A stretch of DNA of 64,000 nt from Flavobacterium pisciphilum (GCF_020905345.1 NZ_JAJJMO010000001.1:4278001-4342000), one strand, 5' to 3'; shown: positions 27,559 to 37,900, counted from the stretch's first letter. Numbers and translations: made by a program. Notes: generated by a model from the sequence alone, not told the origin.

Positions 27559-27669
27559 ATGAGTAATTTTTGTGAAATATATAAATTGAAATTCTTCCAT
27601 GGAATTAAAATGTTCCTAGAAAAGGACATCATTGAAGTATTTAATGACGCTTTTACCCTTTTAGAATGA
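27559..27669 (+). CDS. Possible 36-residue ORF followed by a terminator
   Basis: The frame MSNFCEIYKLKFFHGIKMFL... ends DAFTLLE and stop at 27669. GGGAG stands directly before the ATG, very close. A hairpin with T-rich tail begins 15 bases after the stop. The acidic, helical C-terminal half looks coding, but there is no homology that I know. It could equally be the tail of a lost gene. Confidence 0.3.
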   Translation: MSNFCEIYKLKFFHGIKMFLEKDIIEVFNDAFTLLE

Positions 27670-27683
27670 ACAACCAAAAACCT

Positions 27684-27712
27684 TCCTGAAAACAGTCAGG
27701 ATTTTGTTGTTT
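27684..27712 (+). terminator. Weak terminator
   Basis: TCCTGA (27684-27689) pairs with TCAGGA (27696-27701), loop AAACAG, and is followed by TTTTGTTGTTTT. It closes whatever is transcribed from 27559 upward. Confidence 0.45.
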
Positions 27713-27953
27713 TAAAATTGGTTTATTGTTTTGAAAGAGCACGTTTTTCAATTTAAAACTAGAGGATAAATTGGCATTATGATTCCCTAGTTACAATAGT
27801 TTCGAATTATATTCAGTGTGCACTTTCCTAGAGTTCTAAAAAATAATAATAGATTTTATAAAAAACAGTGAAATTTTGATGACTGTTTAAATAATGTATT
27901 GAGTTTCCGGAATAATACAATTAATACATCACATCGTATAAAAAAAGTAATAA

Positions 27954-28064
27954 ATGGAAAAACTGAATTTGGAACATTTTAAAAATTATGCAATGTCTAA
28001 TAAACATTTAAAGTATCAGGAAGATTGCCATGTTCCTGCAATCAGCAAGATGTCCTGTTGTTAA
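27954..28064 (+). CDS. Possible 36-residue peptide ending in Cys-Cys
   Basis: The frame MEKLNLEHFKNYAMSN... ends SKMSCC and stop. The stop codon lies inside CTGTTGTT-A-AACAACAG (28055-28071), an inverted repeat with 8-bp arms. Length and the N-terminal MEKLNLEHF resemble leaders of small Bacteroidota peptides, but no modification enzyme is encoded nearby. It may be a fragment upstream of the mobilisation genes. Apart from this and the frame at 27559, the 27.4-28.15 kb stretch holds nothing I could identify. Confidence 0.25.
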   Translation: MEKLNLEHFKNYAMSNKHLKYQEDCHVPAISKMSCC

Positions 28065-28152
28065 ACAACAGCTTCTTGATGCTCTACACTCGGGACTCGT
28101 TCGCAGTGATACTAGAAGGATAAAAAGAGTTTGATAACAATGAAAAAGAGAG

Positions 28153-28548
28153 ATGATGAAAAGAAAAATTTCAAACAGAACACGTATTGTTGGGTTACGA
28201 TTTACACCTGAAGAGTATGCGAAAATTGAGCGGAAATGGAAAGCTAGTACTTGCCGTAAGCTGAGCGATTACATTCGTAGACACCTATTTGATAAATCTA
28301 TAAACACCACTTATAGGAATCAGTCTTTAGATGATATGATCTATGAAATGATGCAGTTGTTCAAGCAATTAAATGGCATTGGGAACAACTATAATCAGGC
28401 GGTAAAAAAACTACATACACTAAATCAAATTCCGGAATTTAAAGTATGGATTATAAGTGCTGAACTGGATAAAAAAAAGCTTTTTGATAAGATTGATGAA
28501 ATCAAAAATCACATCCAGAAAATCTCGGAAAGATGGTTGCGATCATAA
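28153..28548 (+). CDS. Relaxosome accessory protein (MobC/MobA-like, ribbon-helix-helix)
   Basis: The 131-residue basic protein starts with RTRIVGLRFTPEEYAKIERKW, a ribbon-helix-helix-like DNA-binding start. A C-terminal helical part follows, including LNGIGNNYNQAVKKLHTL, a feature common to MobC-type mobilisation proteins (LNxIGxNxNQ). It binds the origin of transfer and helps the relaxase load. Its stop codon overlaps the relaxase start by 16 bases, so the two are translationally coupled. The start could be either of two adjacent Met codons (28153 or 28156). Confidence 0.78.
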   Translation: MMKRKISNRTRIVGLRFTPEEYAKIERKWKASTCRKLSDYIRRHLFDKSINTTYRNQSLDDMIYEMMQLFKQLNGIGNNYNQAVKKLHTLNQIPEFKVWIISAELDKKKLFDKIDEIKNHIQKISERWLRS

Positions 28549-29837
28549 AAACGGGACACTCTATCCACAAGGTTTTCTATTACAATGAAAACAAAGTAAA
28601 AGAAAATGTTGCAGAATGTATAGGTGCTGGAAATTATCCGATTGATGTTGATAAAATGGGACTTACTATAAAACTGAATCGTTTTTTAAAACAACTGGAA
28701 TTAAACGATAATGTAAAGCGAAACAGTGTACATATTTCAATCAACTTTGATCCGTCAGAAAATCATTCTAAGGAAAAATTAATAGCTATTGCTGATTCGT
28801 ATATGGAAAAGATAGGTTTTGGTGAACAACCTTATCTAGTATATCAGCATCACGATTCCGGCCATGCGCACATCCATCTGGTTTCGATAAATGTCCAGAG
28901 AGATGGCACACGAATTGACATGCAAAATATTGGTAAAAACCGATCTGAACCGGCAAGAAAAGAAATTGAAAAACTCTTTGGACTTGTTAAAGCAGAAGGG
29001 AATAAAAACAGTCAGAATTTCGAACTTAAGCCAATCACCTCAGGAAAGATTCAGTATGGGCGAAGCGAATCAAAAAAGGCAATTACAAATGTATTGGATC
29101 AAGTACTTTACTCTTACAAATATACCAGTCTTCCAGAACTCAATGCAGTGCTCAAACAATACAATGTTTTAGCAGACCCAGGTAATGAAGATTCAAGAAT
29201 GTTTAAAGCAAAAGGATTAATGTACAGGATACTCGATGATACAGGAAAACCTATTGGAGTGCCTATAAAAGCAAGTCTTTTTTACAACAAACCAACCCTG
29301 AAGTTTTTAGAAGAAAAATTTGCATCTAATACCACAAATGAAGTCTCAGATATGAGAAGGGTAAAAAACGCTATTGATATGGCATTTTTAAGAACAGAAA
29401 TATCACTTACAGAATTAGCGCAACTACTTGAAAAAGAAGGGATTAATACTGTTTTTAGAAAAAATACAGAAGGATTACTTTATGGTATTACCTATGTAGA
29501 CCATACCACAAAATGTGTTTTTAACGGCAGTAAATTGGGAAAACAATACAGTGCCAAAGCAATTCAGGAACGCTGTGCATCGATTAGTCAGGTAGAGCAA
29601 AACAGGGCAAGTTTAATAAGTGAAAAATCACATACAATCACATTTGAAGCACCTAATTCGGAAATTATTGCAACGCTTTTTGGTGATGATTTTAGAGATA
29701 ACAAATACGTAGGTTCCAGCACTATAATGGCACAATTAGCAGAGATGCTCACGCAAGCTGAACAGACAGCTAATTACCTTCCGTACGAGCTGAAAAACAA
29801 AAAGAAAAAAAGAAGAGGACAGTCTTATAATCGATAA
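28533..29837 (+). CDS. Relaxase / mobilisation nuclease
   Basis: The 434-residue protein has the relaxase domain in residues 1-200: an N-terminal KVFYYNENKVKEN, SVHISINFDPSE, and the metal-binding GHAHIHLVSINVQRDG (three-His motif, near residue 110). This fits the relaxase/mobilisation-nuclease family (Pfam 03432). It should nick one strand at oriT and stay attached to the 5' end during transfer. The catalytic Tyr is probably one of the two in FYYNEN (inference). The C-terminal 230 residues are unassigned and end in a Lys/Arg-rich tail. It lies between its accessory protein and the coupling protein. Confidence 0.85.
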   Translation: MVAIIKTGHSIHKVFYYNENKVKENVAECIGAGNYPIDVDKMGLTIKLNRFLKQLELNDNVKRNSVHISINFDPSENHSKEKLIAIADSYMEKIGFGEQPYLVYQHHDSGHAHIHLVSINVQRDGTRIDMQNIGKNRSEPARKEIEKLFGLVKAEGNKNSQNFELKPITSGKIQYGRSESKKAITNVLDQVLYSYKYTSLPELNAVLKQYNVLADPGNEDSRMFKAKGLMYRILDDTGKPIGVPIKASLFYNKPTLKFLEEKFASNTTNEVSDMRRVKNAIDMAFLRTEISLTELAQLLEKEGINTVFRKNTEGLLYGITYVDHTTKCVFNGSKLGKQYSAKAIQERCASISQVEQNRASLISEKSHTITFEAPNSEIIATLFGDDFRDNKYVGSSTIMAQLAEMLTQAEQTANYLPYELKNKKKKRRGQSYNR

Positions 29838-29848
29838 AACTTGAAATT

Positions 29849-31837
29849 ATGGCTATGCTGACAGGAGAAAACGAACAGGCACTGAGAAAGATCTTGGATA
29901 TGACAAGACTAATCAGTATTATTATTTTAACAATCCATTTTTATTATTACTGCTATGCCGCATTTGGAAAGTGGCATTTGGTTAGCGGATTCAGTGATAA
30001 AATTATGAGCAATATTTACTATACAGGATTGTTCAGTAATTTTCATAAATCCAAATTCTTTGCACTGGGATTTTTAATAATCTCACTAATTGGAGCTAAA
30101 GGACGAAAAGAGGAGAGACTAAATTACAAAACCGCTTTTGCTTATATAATTACGGGGATTCTGATTTACTTTATAAGTTATCTTTCATTATACCTGAAAA
30201 TAGAATTAATGTTGGCAGCAATTGCCTACATGACTATTACTTCCAGTGGTTTTCTTTTAATGCTCACAGGAGGGACATTATTATCGCGTATTATAAAAAA
30301 CAGGCTCAACAGCAAAGATATTTTTAATACTGAAAATGAAACCTTCCCGCAAGAAGAAAGACTCTTGGAAAACGAGTATTCCATCAACCTCCCAGCCCGA
30401 TACTATTTAAAGGATAAGATAAGAGACAGTTGGATAAACATCATTAATCCGTTTCGGGGTTTATTGGTTTCTGGCACTCCTGGTTCTGGAAAATCCTATT
30501 TTGTCATACGTCATGTAATCACCCAGCACATCCGTAAAAAATTCACCATGTTCGTCTATGATTTCAAGTTTGATGATCTGACGAAAATCGTCTATAATAC
30601 GTGGCTTAAATACAGACATCTTTATCCAATAGTACCAAAGTTTTATGTTATTAATTTTGATGATTTGACCCGAAGCAACCGATGTAACCCATTAGAGCCT
30701 TCAGGTATGAGCGATATTACCGATGCTTCAGAATCTGCGCGTACTATTCTGTTAGGACTCAACAAGGAATGGATCAAAAGACAGGGGGATTTTTTTGTAG
30801 AATCTCCGATTAATTTTCTCTCAGCGATCATATGGTATTTAAAAAAATATAAAGACGGCGAATTCTGCACCCTTCCTCATGTGATTGAACTCATGCAGGC
30901 GGATTATGATAGCCTGTTTACCTTACTTAGAGCTGAAAAAGAAATTGAGGTGCTCATTAATCCTTTTGTGAATGCTTATCTTAACCATGTGATGGACCAA
31001 TTGGAGGGGCAAATTGCATCGGCTAAAATTGCTATGGCAAGACTTTCCTCCCCGCAATTGTATTATGTTTTGTCAGGTAATGATTTTACTTTGGACATCA
31101 ATAATCCCGAAGAACCCAAGATTGTATGTATGGGTAATAACCCGCAGAAAATTCAAATATATGGAGCTGTATTATCATTATATGTAAACCGATTGGTAAA
31201 ACAAGTGAACCAGAAAAATAAGCATAAAAGCAGCTTAATATTCGATGAGTTTCCTACAATTTACCTCAACAATATGGATAGTTTGATTGCCACGGCAAGA
31301 AGTAATAAAGTAGCAACTTGTTTGGGTATTCAGGATTTTAGCCAGCTGCGTAAAGACTATGGAAGAGAACAGGCTGATGTAATTATGAATATTGTTGGAA
31401 ACGTAGTCAGCGGACAGGTTACAGGTGATACTGCCAAACAATTATCGGAACGTTTTGGAAAAATTATGCAGGACAGAGAAAGCCTTTCAATCAATAGTGG
31501 AGATACTTCAATCAGTCGTTCCAAACAGTTAGAATCTGCAGTGCCTCCATCCAAAATTTCCGGACTTAGTTCCGGTGAATTCGTGGGTATGGTAGCGGAT
31601 GACCCTGATTGTAAAATAGAACTCAAAACATTCCATTCTGAAATTGTAAATGACCATGAAGCATTGAAAGAAGAACAGGATAATTATGTAGCTATTCCTG
31701 TTATTCGAAAAGTTGATAACGCTATGGTACAACGTAACTATTTGCAAATAAAAAAGGACATCAAGGATATTATTTATTCTGAAAAAGAAAGATTATTAAA
31801 TGATTACGAACTAAGGCATTTAGTAATTAAGAAGTGA
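29849..31837 (+). CDS. VirD4/TraG-like coupling protein with YWFCY-type membrane domain
   Basis: The 662-residue protein starts with HFYYYCYAAFG, a variant of the YWFCY domain, and has four membrane segments in residues 20-155. The cytoplasmic ATPase follows: Walker A GTPGSGKSYFV (near 208) and Walker B SSLIFDEFPTIYL (near 461), followed by ATARSNKVATCLGIQDFSQL and the TGDTAKQLSERFGK region typical of TraG/MobC of Bacteroidota. It hands the relaxase-DNA complex to a secretion channel. That channel is not encoded in the window, so transfer may depend on another element. Confidence 0.88.
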   Translation: MAMLTGENEQALRKILDMTRLISIIILTIHFYYYCYAAFGKWHLVSGFSDKIMSNIYYTGLFSNFHKSKFFALGFLIISLIGAKGRKEERLNYKTAFAYIITGILIYFISYLSLYLKIELMLAAIAYMTITSSGFLLMLTGGTLLSRIIKNRLNSKDIFNTENETFPQEERLLENEYSINLPARYYLKDKIRDSWINIINPFRGLLVSGTPGSGKSYFVIRHVITQHIRKKFTMFVYDFKFDDLTKIVYNTWLKYRHLYPIVPKFYVINFDDLTRSNRCNPLEPSGMSDITDASESARTILLGLNKEWIKRQGDFFVESPINFLSAIIWYLKKYKDGEFCTLPHVIELMQADYDSLFTLLRAEKEIEVLINPFVNAYLNHVMDQLEGQIASAKIAMARLSSPQLYYVLSGNDFTLDINNPEEPKIVCMGNNPQKIQIYGAVLSLYVNRLVKQVNQKNKHKSSLIFDEFPTIYLNNMDSLIATARSNKVATCLGIQDFSQLRKDYGREQADVIMNIVGNVVSGQVTGDTAKQLSERFGKIMQDRESLSINSGDTSISRSKQLESAVPPSKISGLSSGEFVGMVADDPDCKIELKTFHSEIVNDHEALKEEQDNYVAIPVIRKVDNAMVQRNYLQIKKDIKDIIYSEKERLLNDYELRHLVIKK

Positions 31838-31866
31838 TAAAAAATAACAATTTAAAGGGAGAAATA

Positions 31867-32835
31867 ATGATACAAGAACAATTTACTGATATTATCCAAT
31901 TAATAAAACAATCCAGATCAAGAGCTATTACTGCTGTTAATACTGAAATGATTAATCTGTACTGGAATATTGGACAGTACATTCACAATCGTATCGAAAC
32001 AGCACAGTGGGGGAAATCAGTCGTAAAAGAATTGGCCGATTTTTTACAGAAAAGCGAGCCTGATTTAAAAGGATTTTCAGATGCGAATCTTTGGCGTATG
32101 AGACAGTTTTATGAGATTTACAAGGATACACCAAAACTCGCACCACTGGTGCGAGAAATTAACTGGTCTAATAATCTGATTATCTTTTCAAGATGTAAAA
32201 CAGTGGAAGAACGGGAGTTTTATCTAAGCTTTTCCAAAAGGGAAAACTATAGTAAAAGAGAACTTGAACGCCAGATTTCATCCAGTCTTTTTGAAAGGAT
32301 AATGATAGGAAATTCAAAACTCGCACCAGTGGTGCGAGAAATACATCCTGAGGTTAATAATACGTTCAAAGACAGTTATATTTTTGATTTTTTAAACCTT
32401 CCAGAATCTTATAGCGAGAATGAATTACAACAGGGACTCATTAAACAAATGAAAAATTTCATTCTGGAATTAGGTAAAGATTTTATCTTCATCGATCAGG
32501 AATACAAACTACAGGTAGGTAATAGCGATTTTTATGTTGATCTATTATTCTACCACAGAGGATTACAATGTCTGGTCGCTTTTGAACTCAAAGCCGATAA
32601 ATTCAAACCGGAACATTTGGGACAATTGAATTTTTATCTTGAAGCATTAGATCGGGACGTGAAAAAAACACATGAAAACCCAAGTATTGGAATATTGTTA
32701 TGTACAGATAAAGACAGTAAGGTTGTCGAGTATGCACTCAATAGAAGTTTATCGGCTACGATGGTTGCTGAATATAGAATCCAGTTACCCGATAAACAAT
32801 TGCTAAAGCAAAAGCTTAAAGAATTATTGGAATAG
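31867..32835 (+). CDS. DUF1016 (YhcG-type) PDDEXK nuclease
   Basis: The 322-residue protein has the DUF1016 N-terminal domain (INLYWNIGQYIHNRI, LADFLQKSEPDLKGFSDANL, WRMRQFYEIY) and the C-terminal nuclease domain. In the latter DFYVDLLFYHRGLQCLVAFE followed by LK gives the D...ExK catalytic pattern near residues 225-245. Members are predicted nucleases found in mobile elements and defence islands. I chose ATG 31867 because AAAGGGAGA stands just upstream; a GTG at 31834 would overlap the previous stop. Two nearly identical palindromic inserts encode KLAPLVREI and KLAPVVREI. Confidence 0.82.
   Translation: MIQEQFTDIIQLIKQSRSRAITAVNTEMINLYWNIGQYIHNRIETAQWGKSVVKELADFLQKSEPDLKGFSDANLWRMRQFYEIYKDTPKLAPLVREINWSNNLIIFSRCKTVEEREFYLSFSKRENYSKRELERQISSSLFERIMIGNSKLAPVVREIHPEVNNTFKDSYIFDFLNLPESYSENELQQGLIKQMKNFILELGKDFIFIDQEYKLQVGNSDFYVDLLFYHRGLQCLVAFELKADKFKPEHLGQLNFYLEALDRDVKKTHENPSIGILLCTDKDSKVVEYALNRSLSATMVAEYRIQLPDKQLLKQKLKELLE
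32132..32159. repeat. Palindromic insert, copy 1, in DUF1016 gene
   Basis: CTCGCACCACTGGTGCGAG (32137-32155) is a 19-bp palindrome with one central base. Flanking CAAAA and AAAT are the same as in copy 2, giving 28 matching bases apart from the centre. It is read in frame as KLAPLVREI. Confidence 0.8.
32315..32342. repeat. Palindromic insert, copy 2, in DUF1016 gene
   Basis: CTCGCACCAGTGGTGCGAG (32320-32338) differs from copy 1 only at the central base. It is read in the same frame as KLAPVVREI, 183 bases downstream of copy 1. Confidence 0.8.
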
Positions 32836-32875
32836 AAATAATGGGATTCCTGCCTTAATCAAGTTTTGGTAGAAA

Positions 32876-33634
32876 TTAATTCTTCAACTCTTTGACTTCC
32901 CTTTTCAATTCTAAAAGCATGTCTCTAAGACTTGAAAAATCTGATGATTCTTGTTTTTGGTCGCTTTTGCCGATATTACATTCATACTCCCAAATTTCCA
33001 GAATATCAGAAGCCTTGACTTCATAAGCAGGATAAAAATGATTGTCCGATTCTAAAACGAGCGTGTTTCTTTTATTTTTATTGAGCCTTTTATAAACCAT
33101 ACCGTCGCTTTTGGTGATTATGATATAGGTTTTTCCATCCATTACCTCTCCCAATTTGTCTATGTAGCGGCCTATAATAATTGAACCATCTTCATGTGGT
33201 GGCATAGAGTCTCCTTCCACAGGAAAACCCCGGTGTTTCCCAGGTCCTAAAAAAGGTAAAGAAATCTGCTGTAAGTTTTCGATAAATTCAGGATCGGCAT
33301 ACCCATTCAAATACCCGGCCTTTGCTGTTTGGGTAACGACTTCAATATAATTCTCTCCTGCTACATCAACAGTAATCGGTAGCAGTAATCTGTTGTTTTC
33401 CAATTTCAGCAAATCATCCATCGGTATTTTCCGAACATCTACAGAAAGTAGCAAATCGATACTGATTTGATAATAGTGCGCTATTTTCTTTAGGATTTCA
33501 TACGGAGCTTCAGAGGTTCCGTCTTCATACTTGGCGTAGCGTCCACGGGTAATAAGAAGACTCTCAGCGACTTTTTCCTGAGAAACTTTCTTTTTTGCTC
33601 TAAGGCTTTTGATATTATCAGAAAATAAAGACAT
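32876..33634 (-). CDS. LexA/CI-like repressor: HTH plus S24 peptidase
   Basis: The 252-residue protein has an N-terminal Cro/CI helix-turn-helix (residues 8-62, with KVSQEKVAESLLITRGRYAK) and a C-terminal S24 self-cleaving domain. In the latter FPVEGDSMPPHEDGS holds the Ser (near 140) and GMVYKRLNK the Lys (near 178). A plausible self-cleavage Ala-Gly is seen in QTAKAGYLNG (near 103). From the LexA/UmuD family, DNA damage should trigger RecA-assisted cleavage and release of the target genes. It is divergent from dinB and shares an 87-base operator/promoter region with it. A C-terminal helix follows the peptidase fold. Confidence 0.87.
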   Translation of the reverse strand: MSLFSDNIKSLRAKKKVSQEKVAESLLITRGRYAKYEDGTSEAPYEILKKIAHYYQISIDLLLSVDVRKIPMDDLLKLENNRLLLPITVDVAGENYIEVVTQTAKAGYLNGYADPEFIENLQQISLPFLGPGKHRGFPVEGDSMPPHEDGSIIIGRYIDKLGEVMDGKTYIIITKSDGMVYKRLNKNKRNTLVLESDNHFYPAYEVKASDILEIWEYECNIGKSDQKQESSDFSSLRDMLLELKREVKELKN

Positions 33635-33639
33635 GTTAG

Positions 33640-33692
33640 TTTTGTTACAATTTGTATCAACAAATATAGGTATTTTTGTTACAATCTGTACT
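33640..33692. promoter_or_regulatory. Twin operators overlapping divergent repressor and dinB promoters
   Basis: TTGTTACAATTTGTATCAA (33642-33660) is a 19-bp near-palindrome (8 of 9 pairs). TTGTTACAATCTGTACTAA (33674-33692 region) is a weaker copy. The dinB -7 box TATTTTTG (33671-33678), with TTG at 33652-33654, overlaps copy 2. The repressor -7 box (TATATTTG on the minus strand, complement of 33661-33668) abuts copy 1. One repressor can therefore silence both genes. Confidence 0.65.
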
Positions 33693-33721
33693 AATTTTGT
33701 TCCGTATAAAAGAAGAGGATT

Positions 33722-34903
33722 ATGGGAAGGTCAATTGTACATATTGATATGAATACGTTTTTTGTATCCTGTGAGAGGTTAACCAATTCAGAGTTGAATG
33801 GAGTACCATTGATTATTGGAGGCGGGGACAGGGGAGTGGTCGCTTCTTGTTCTTATGAGGCTCGTACTTTTGGAGTGCGCTCGGCTATGCCTATTAAGAT
33901 GGCACTTCGACTGTGCCCACAGGCAAAAGTGATGAAGGGAGATATGGAATTGTATTCCACCTTATCGCATACCATCACAGAAATAATCCAAGAGAAAGCA
34001 CCCATAGTCGAGAAAGCAAGTATTGATGAGTTTTATCTGGATATAACGGGTATGGACAAATTTTATGGGAGTTATAAGTGGACTAATGAATTGGCTCAAA
34101 CTATTACAAAAGAAACAGGATTACCATTAACCTTTGCTTTATCAGTTAATAAAACGGTTTCAAAAATAGGAACTGGAGAAGGAAAACAAAAGCAGAATTT
34201 GGAGATTCCAGAGCATATGGTACAACCCTTTTTAAATCCTTTATCCATTCAGAAAATCCCAATGGTGGGAGATAAGACTTTTCAGTTGCTTTCACGAATT
34301 GGTATTCGGACCATTCAAACGCTCTCTGAAATGCCATCGGAAGTCTTACAACAAATGATTGGAAAAAACGGAACTGAACTCTGGAAGAAAGCCAACGGTA
34401 TAGATAATAATCCCGTGGAACCTTATACGGAAAGAAAATCCATATCAACCGAACATACTTTCTCGCAAGATACCATTGACATAGCTAAACTTAAACGCAT
34501 ACTCGTTGGGATGGTAGAAAAACTCGCCTTTCAATTACGTTCAGAACAATGGCTTACCTCGACGGTAGTTATTAAAATACGGTATGCTAATTTTGATACA
34601 GAGACCAAACAATGCCGTATAGCCTATACCTCAGCCGACCACACCCTGACCAAAAATGTAACCGATTTATTTGATAAATTATACCAGCGTCGCATGCGAC
34701 TAAGACTAATAGGGATACGTTTTAGTGGTCTTGTTCGGGGAACGTATCAAATCAATCTCTTTGAAGATACAGAAGAAATGTTAGCCTTATATCAGGCAAT
34801 GGATAAAATGAAAAGCCGCTATGGATTTGATGCCGTTATGCGGTGTGCAGGAGCTTCGTTCAAACCCAACAACAAAGCAGAAATTTTAAAACGCAAACAA
34901 TAA
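33722..34903 (+). CDS. dinB: Y-family DNA polymerase (DinB / Pol IV type)
   Basis: The 393-residue protein has the Y-family catalytic motifs IDMNTFFVSCERL (near residue 7), SYEARTFGVRSAMP, and SIDEFYLDITGMD (near 103, Asp-Glu pair). A thumb helix-hairpin-helix (IPMVGDKTFQLLSRIGI) and a little-finger domain follow. YQINLFEDTEE (near 340) contains QINLF, a QxxLF-type beta-clamp contact. It copies past damaged template with low accuracy. It stands directly behind a damage-responsive repressor and seven bases ahead of a DnaE-like polymerase. This unit resembles the SOS mutagenesis cassettes (ImuB-DnaE2) of other bacteria. Sequence is close to DinB rather than ImuB because the catalytic residues are intact. 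Confidence 0.9.
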   Translation: MGRSIVHIDMNTFFVSCERLTNSELNGVPLIIGGGDRGVVASCSYEARTFGVRSAMPIKMALRLCPQAKVMKGDMELYSTLSHTITEIIQEKAPIVEKASIDEFYLDITGMDKFYGSYKWTNELAQTITKETGLPLTFALSVNKTVSKIGTGEGKQKQNLEIPEHMVQPFLNPLSIQKIPMVGDKTFQLLSRIGIRTIQTLSEMPSEVLQQMIGKNGTELWKKANGIDNNPVEPYTERKSISTEHTFSQDTIDIAKLKRILVGMVEKLAFQLRSEQWLTSTVVIKIRYANFDTETKQCRIAYTSADHTLTKNVTDLFDKLYQRRMRLRLIGIRFSGLVRGTYQINLFEDTEEMLALYQAMDKMKSRYGFDAVMRCAGASFKPNNKAEILKRKQ

Positions 34904-34909
34904 TTCATT

Positions 34910-37900
34910 ATGTACCTCAACTGTCATTCTTTCCATTCCCTGCGTTATGGGACTATTCCATTGGTAGAGTTAGTACAGCAAGCTGCGGCATGTAATGTAA
35001 AAGCCATGGCACTTACAGACATCAACACTGTAACTGGGATTTATGATTTTATCAGGGCATGTAATACAGTTTCGATTAAACCACTAGTTGGAATTGAATT
35101 TAGATGCAATCATAAACTACGTTATATTGGGCTTGCCAAAAATAGTGAAGGTCTGGGGGAAATGAATCGTTTTTTGACCAAGCATAATTTTGAGAATACT
35201 TCTTTGCCAATAGAAGCGCCTGAATTCAAATCGGTCTTTATACTATATTCCCTGGAGAATGCTCCAGTTTATTTAAAAGAAAATGAATACATCGGCATTC
35301 GCCCCGAAGAACTTCCAAAACTGTTCAGTTCTCATTGGAAAAATAGAATGGATAAAATGGTCATTTCTCAGCCTGTAACCTTTCGGATTAAAAAAGAATT
35401 TAATCTCCATAAAATTCTTCGGGCTATTGATACCAATGTTATTCTATCAAAGCTTAGTCAGAGTGATTATTGCAGTACTTCGGACGTAATGGTGCCGCTT
35501 GAAAATTTACTGGCCCAATTCACGGATTATCCACAGATTATTGAGAATACCCAAAGAATAACAGACGAGTGTAATTTCGAGTTTGATTTCAAAACGCCTA
35601 AGAATAAAAAATACTATACCAATAGTAGAAGCAGTGATATGGCTTTGCTGATAACCCTTGCCCAGCAAGGATTAGTGTGGAGATACGGAACTACCAATTT
35701 GCAGGCAAAAGCACGAGTGGAGAAGGAACTGCGTGTGATTGAAGAACTAGAGTTCAGTGGTTATTTTTTAATCACATGGGACATTATCCGCTATAGCAAC
35801 AGCTGTGGTTTTCTGCATATAGGCAGAGGGAGTGGAGCAAACAGTATCGTGAGTTATTGTCTTGGGATTACAGACATCTGTCCAATAGAATTGGATTTAT
35901 ATTTTGAACGTTTCCTGAATCTAAATCGTAAAAGCCCGCCAGATTTTGATATTGACTGGTCGTGGAAAGAACGCAATACAATCCTTGAATATATTTTCAA
36001 TCGATATGGCGCAGACCATGTGGCTTTTTGTGGAACCAATGTAGAATTCAAGTACCGATCCATATTCAGGGAAGTGGGTAAAGTATTCGGTCTACCAAAG
36101 GAAGAACTTGATCTATTGGCTAAAAATCCAATGGTTTCACACGATGGAAATTCAGTAGTACGATATGTGCAGGAATATGGGATGATGCTTGAAAAATATC
36201 CCAACCAGCGCAGTATGCATTCCTGCGGGATATTGATCTCTGAAGAACCTCTTACCAATTATACAGTGCTCGAAATGCCACCCAAAGGCTTCCCGATTGT
36301 GCTCTTCGACATGCATATCGCTGAGGATATCGGTTTTGAAAAGTTTGATATCCTGAGCCAGAGAGGTATTGGCCACATTGATGATAGCGTGAAACTCATC
36401 CACAAGAATCGTGGTATTAAAGTAGATATAAGAGATACGTCATTATCCAAAGATGAGGTGTTGTGCAATACGTATTTGGCCACAGGCAAGACCATTGGTT
36501 GCTTTTATATTGAAAGCCCTGCTATGCGTGGATTACTTAGACGTCTTAATTGTGATAACTATAAAATACTGGTGGCTGCTTCCTCCATTATCCGCCCTGG
36601 AGTGGCACAGTCTGGAATGATGAAAGAGTACATTTTTCGCCATAACAACCCCGATAAATTCGAATATTTTCATGATGTTTTTAAAGAACAATTGGGGGAG
36701 ACCTATGGTATTATGGTCTATCAGGAAGATGTAATCAAGATAGCTTTGCATTATGGAGGGCTTCCAGCTGCTGACGGAGATATCTTGCGCCGTGCCATGA
36801 GTGGTAAAGGGCGTTCCAAAGCTGCCTTACAAAAAGTCAAAGATAATTTCTTTGCTTCTTGCCTGCAAAAAGGACATTGCGTAAAACTAAGTGAAGAAAT
36901 ATACAGGCAAATTGAATCCTTTGCAGGCTATTCTTTCTGTAAAGCACATTCAGCATCCTATGCAGTGGAAAGTTACCAAAGTCTGTATCTGAAAGTACAT
37001 TACCCTGTGGAATTTATGGTAGCCGTTATCAATAATCAGGGCGGTTTTTACAGGACAGAAGTGTATATTCATGAGGCTCGTATGTCAGGAGCAGTGATAC
37101 ATAACCCATGCGTCAATAAAAGTGAATACGAAGCAACACTATACGGAGTTGATGTTTATCTCGGGTTCATGCATTTAGAGGGTTTAGAAACTAAACTGGC
37201 ACAGCTTATTGTGTCGGAACGAGAGTTGAGAGGTGATTTTAAATCATTGGAAGATTTTATCAATCGCATTCCTATTGGCATTGAAGGTATTCAGATTTTG
37301 ATTTTTATTGGAGCTTTTCGCTTTACTGGTAAAACAAAGAATCAATTGTTGGTAATAGCCCGATTGATATTGGTGAATTTTAGGCCTGAAAATAGAAACC
37401 TCATGCTACTTCAGGAGCCAGTCAAAGAATATAAGCTGCCTGTACTCGAACGCTCGGCTTATGAAGATGCTTTTGATGAGATTGAACTGTTAAGTTTTCC
37501 AGTATCATGCACTCCTTTTGATCTTTTACAAACGCCATACAGAGGTGCTGTGATGGCAAAGGATTTAGTGAGTCATCACAAGAAAACAGTAAAAATGCTA
37601 GCCTATCTGATTTCCAGAAAACATGTGCCTACCAAAAGAGGTACCATGTATTTTGGCACTTGGATTGATACAGAAGGGGAGTATTTCGATACAGCCCATT
37701 TCTCAGATAGCCTTGAAAGATATCCTTTCCAAGGTGGTGGTTGTTATCTATTATTAGGAAATGTTGACGTAGAGTATCATTTTCCAACGGTAACGGTAAC
37801 AAAAATGGCAAAGATGCCATTCATACCCGATCCGCGATATTCAAATACGAGTGACAGACAATTCAAAGCACACGAGCATATACGAGAAGATATGAGCATG

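Noticed and set aside
27411..27677. Minus-strand 88-residue ORF
   Set aside because: Composition is basic and random-looking, the frame overlaps the better plus-strand mini-ORF and its terminator, and no start context was found.
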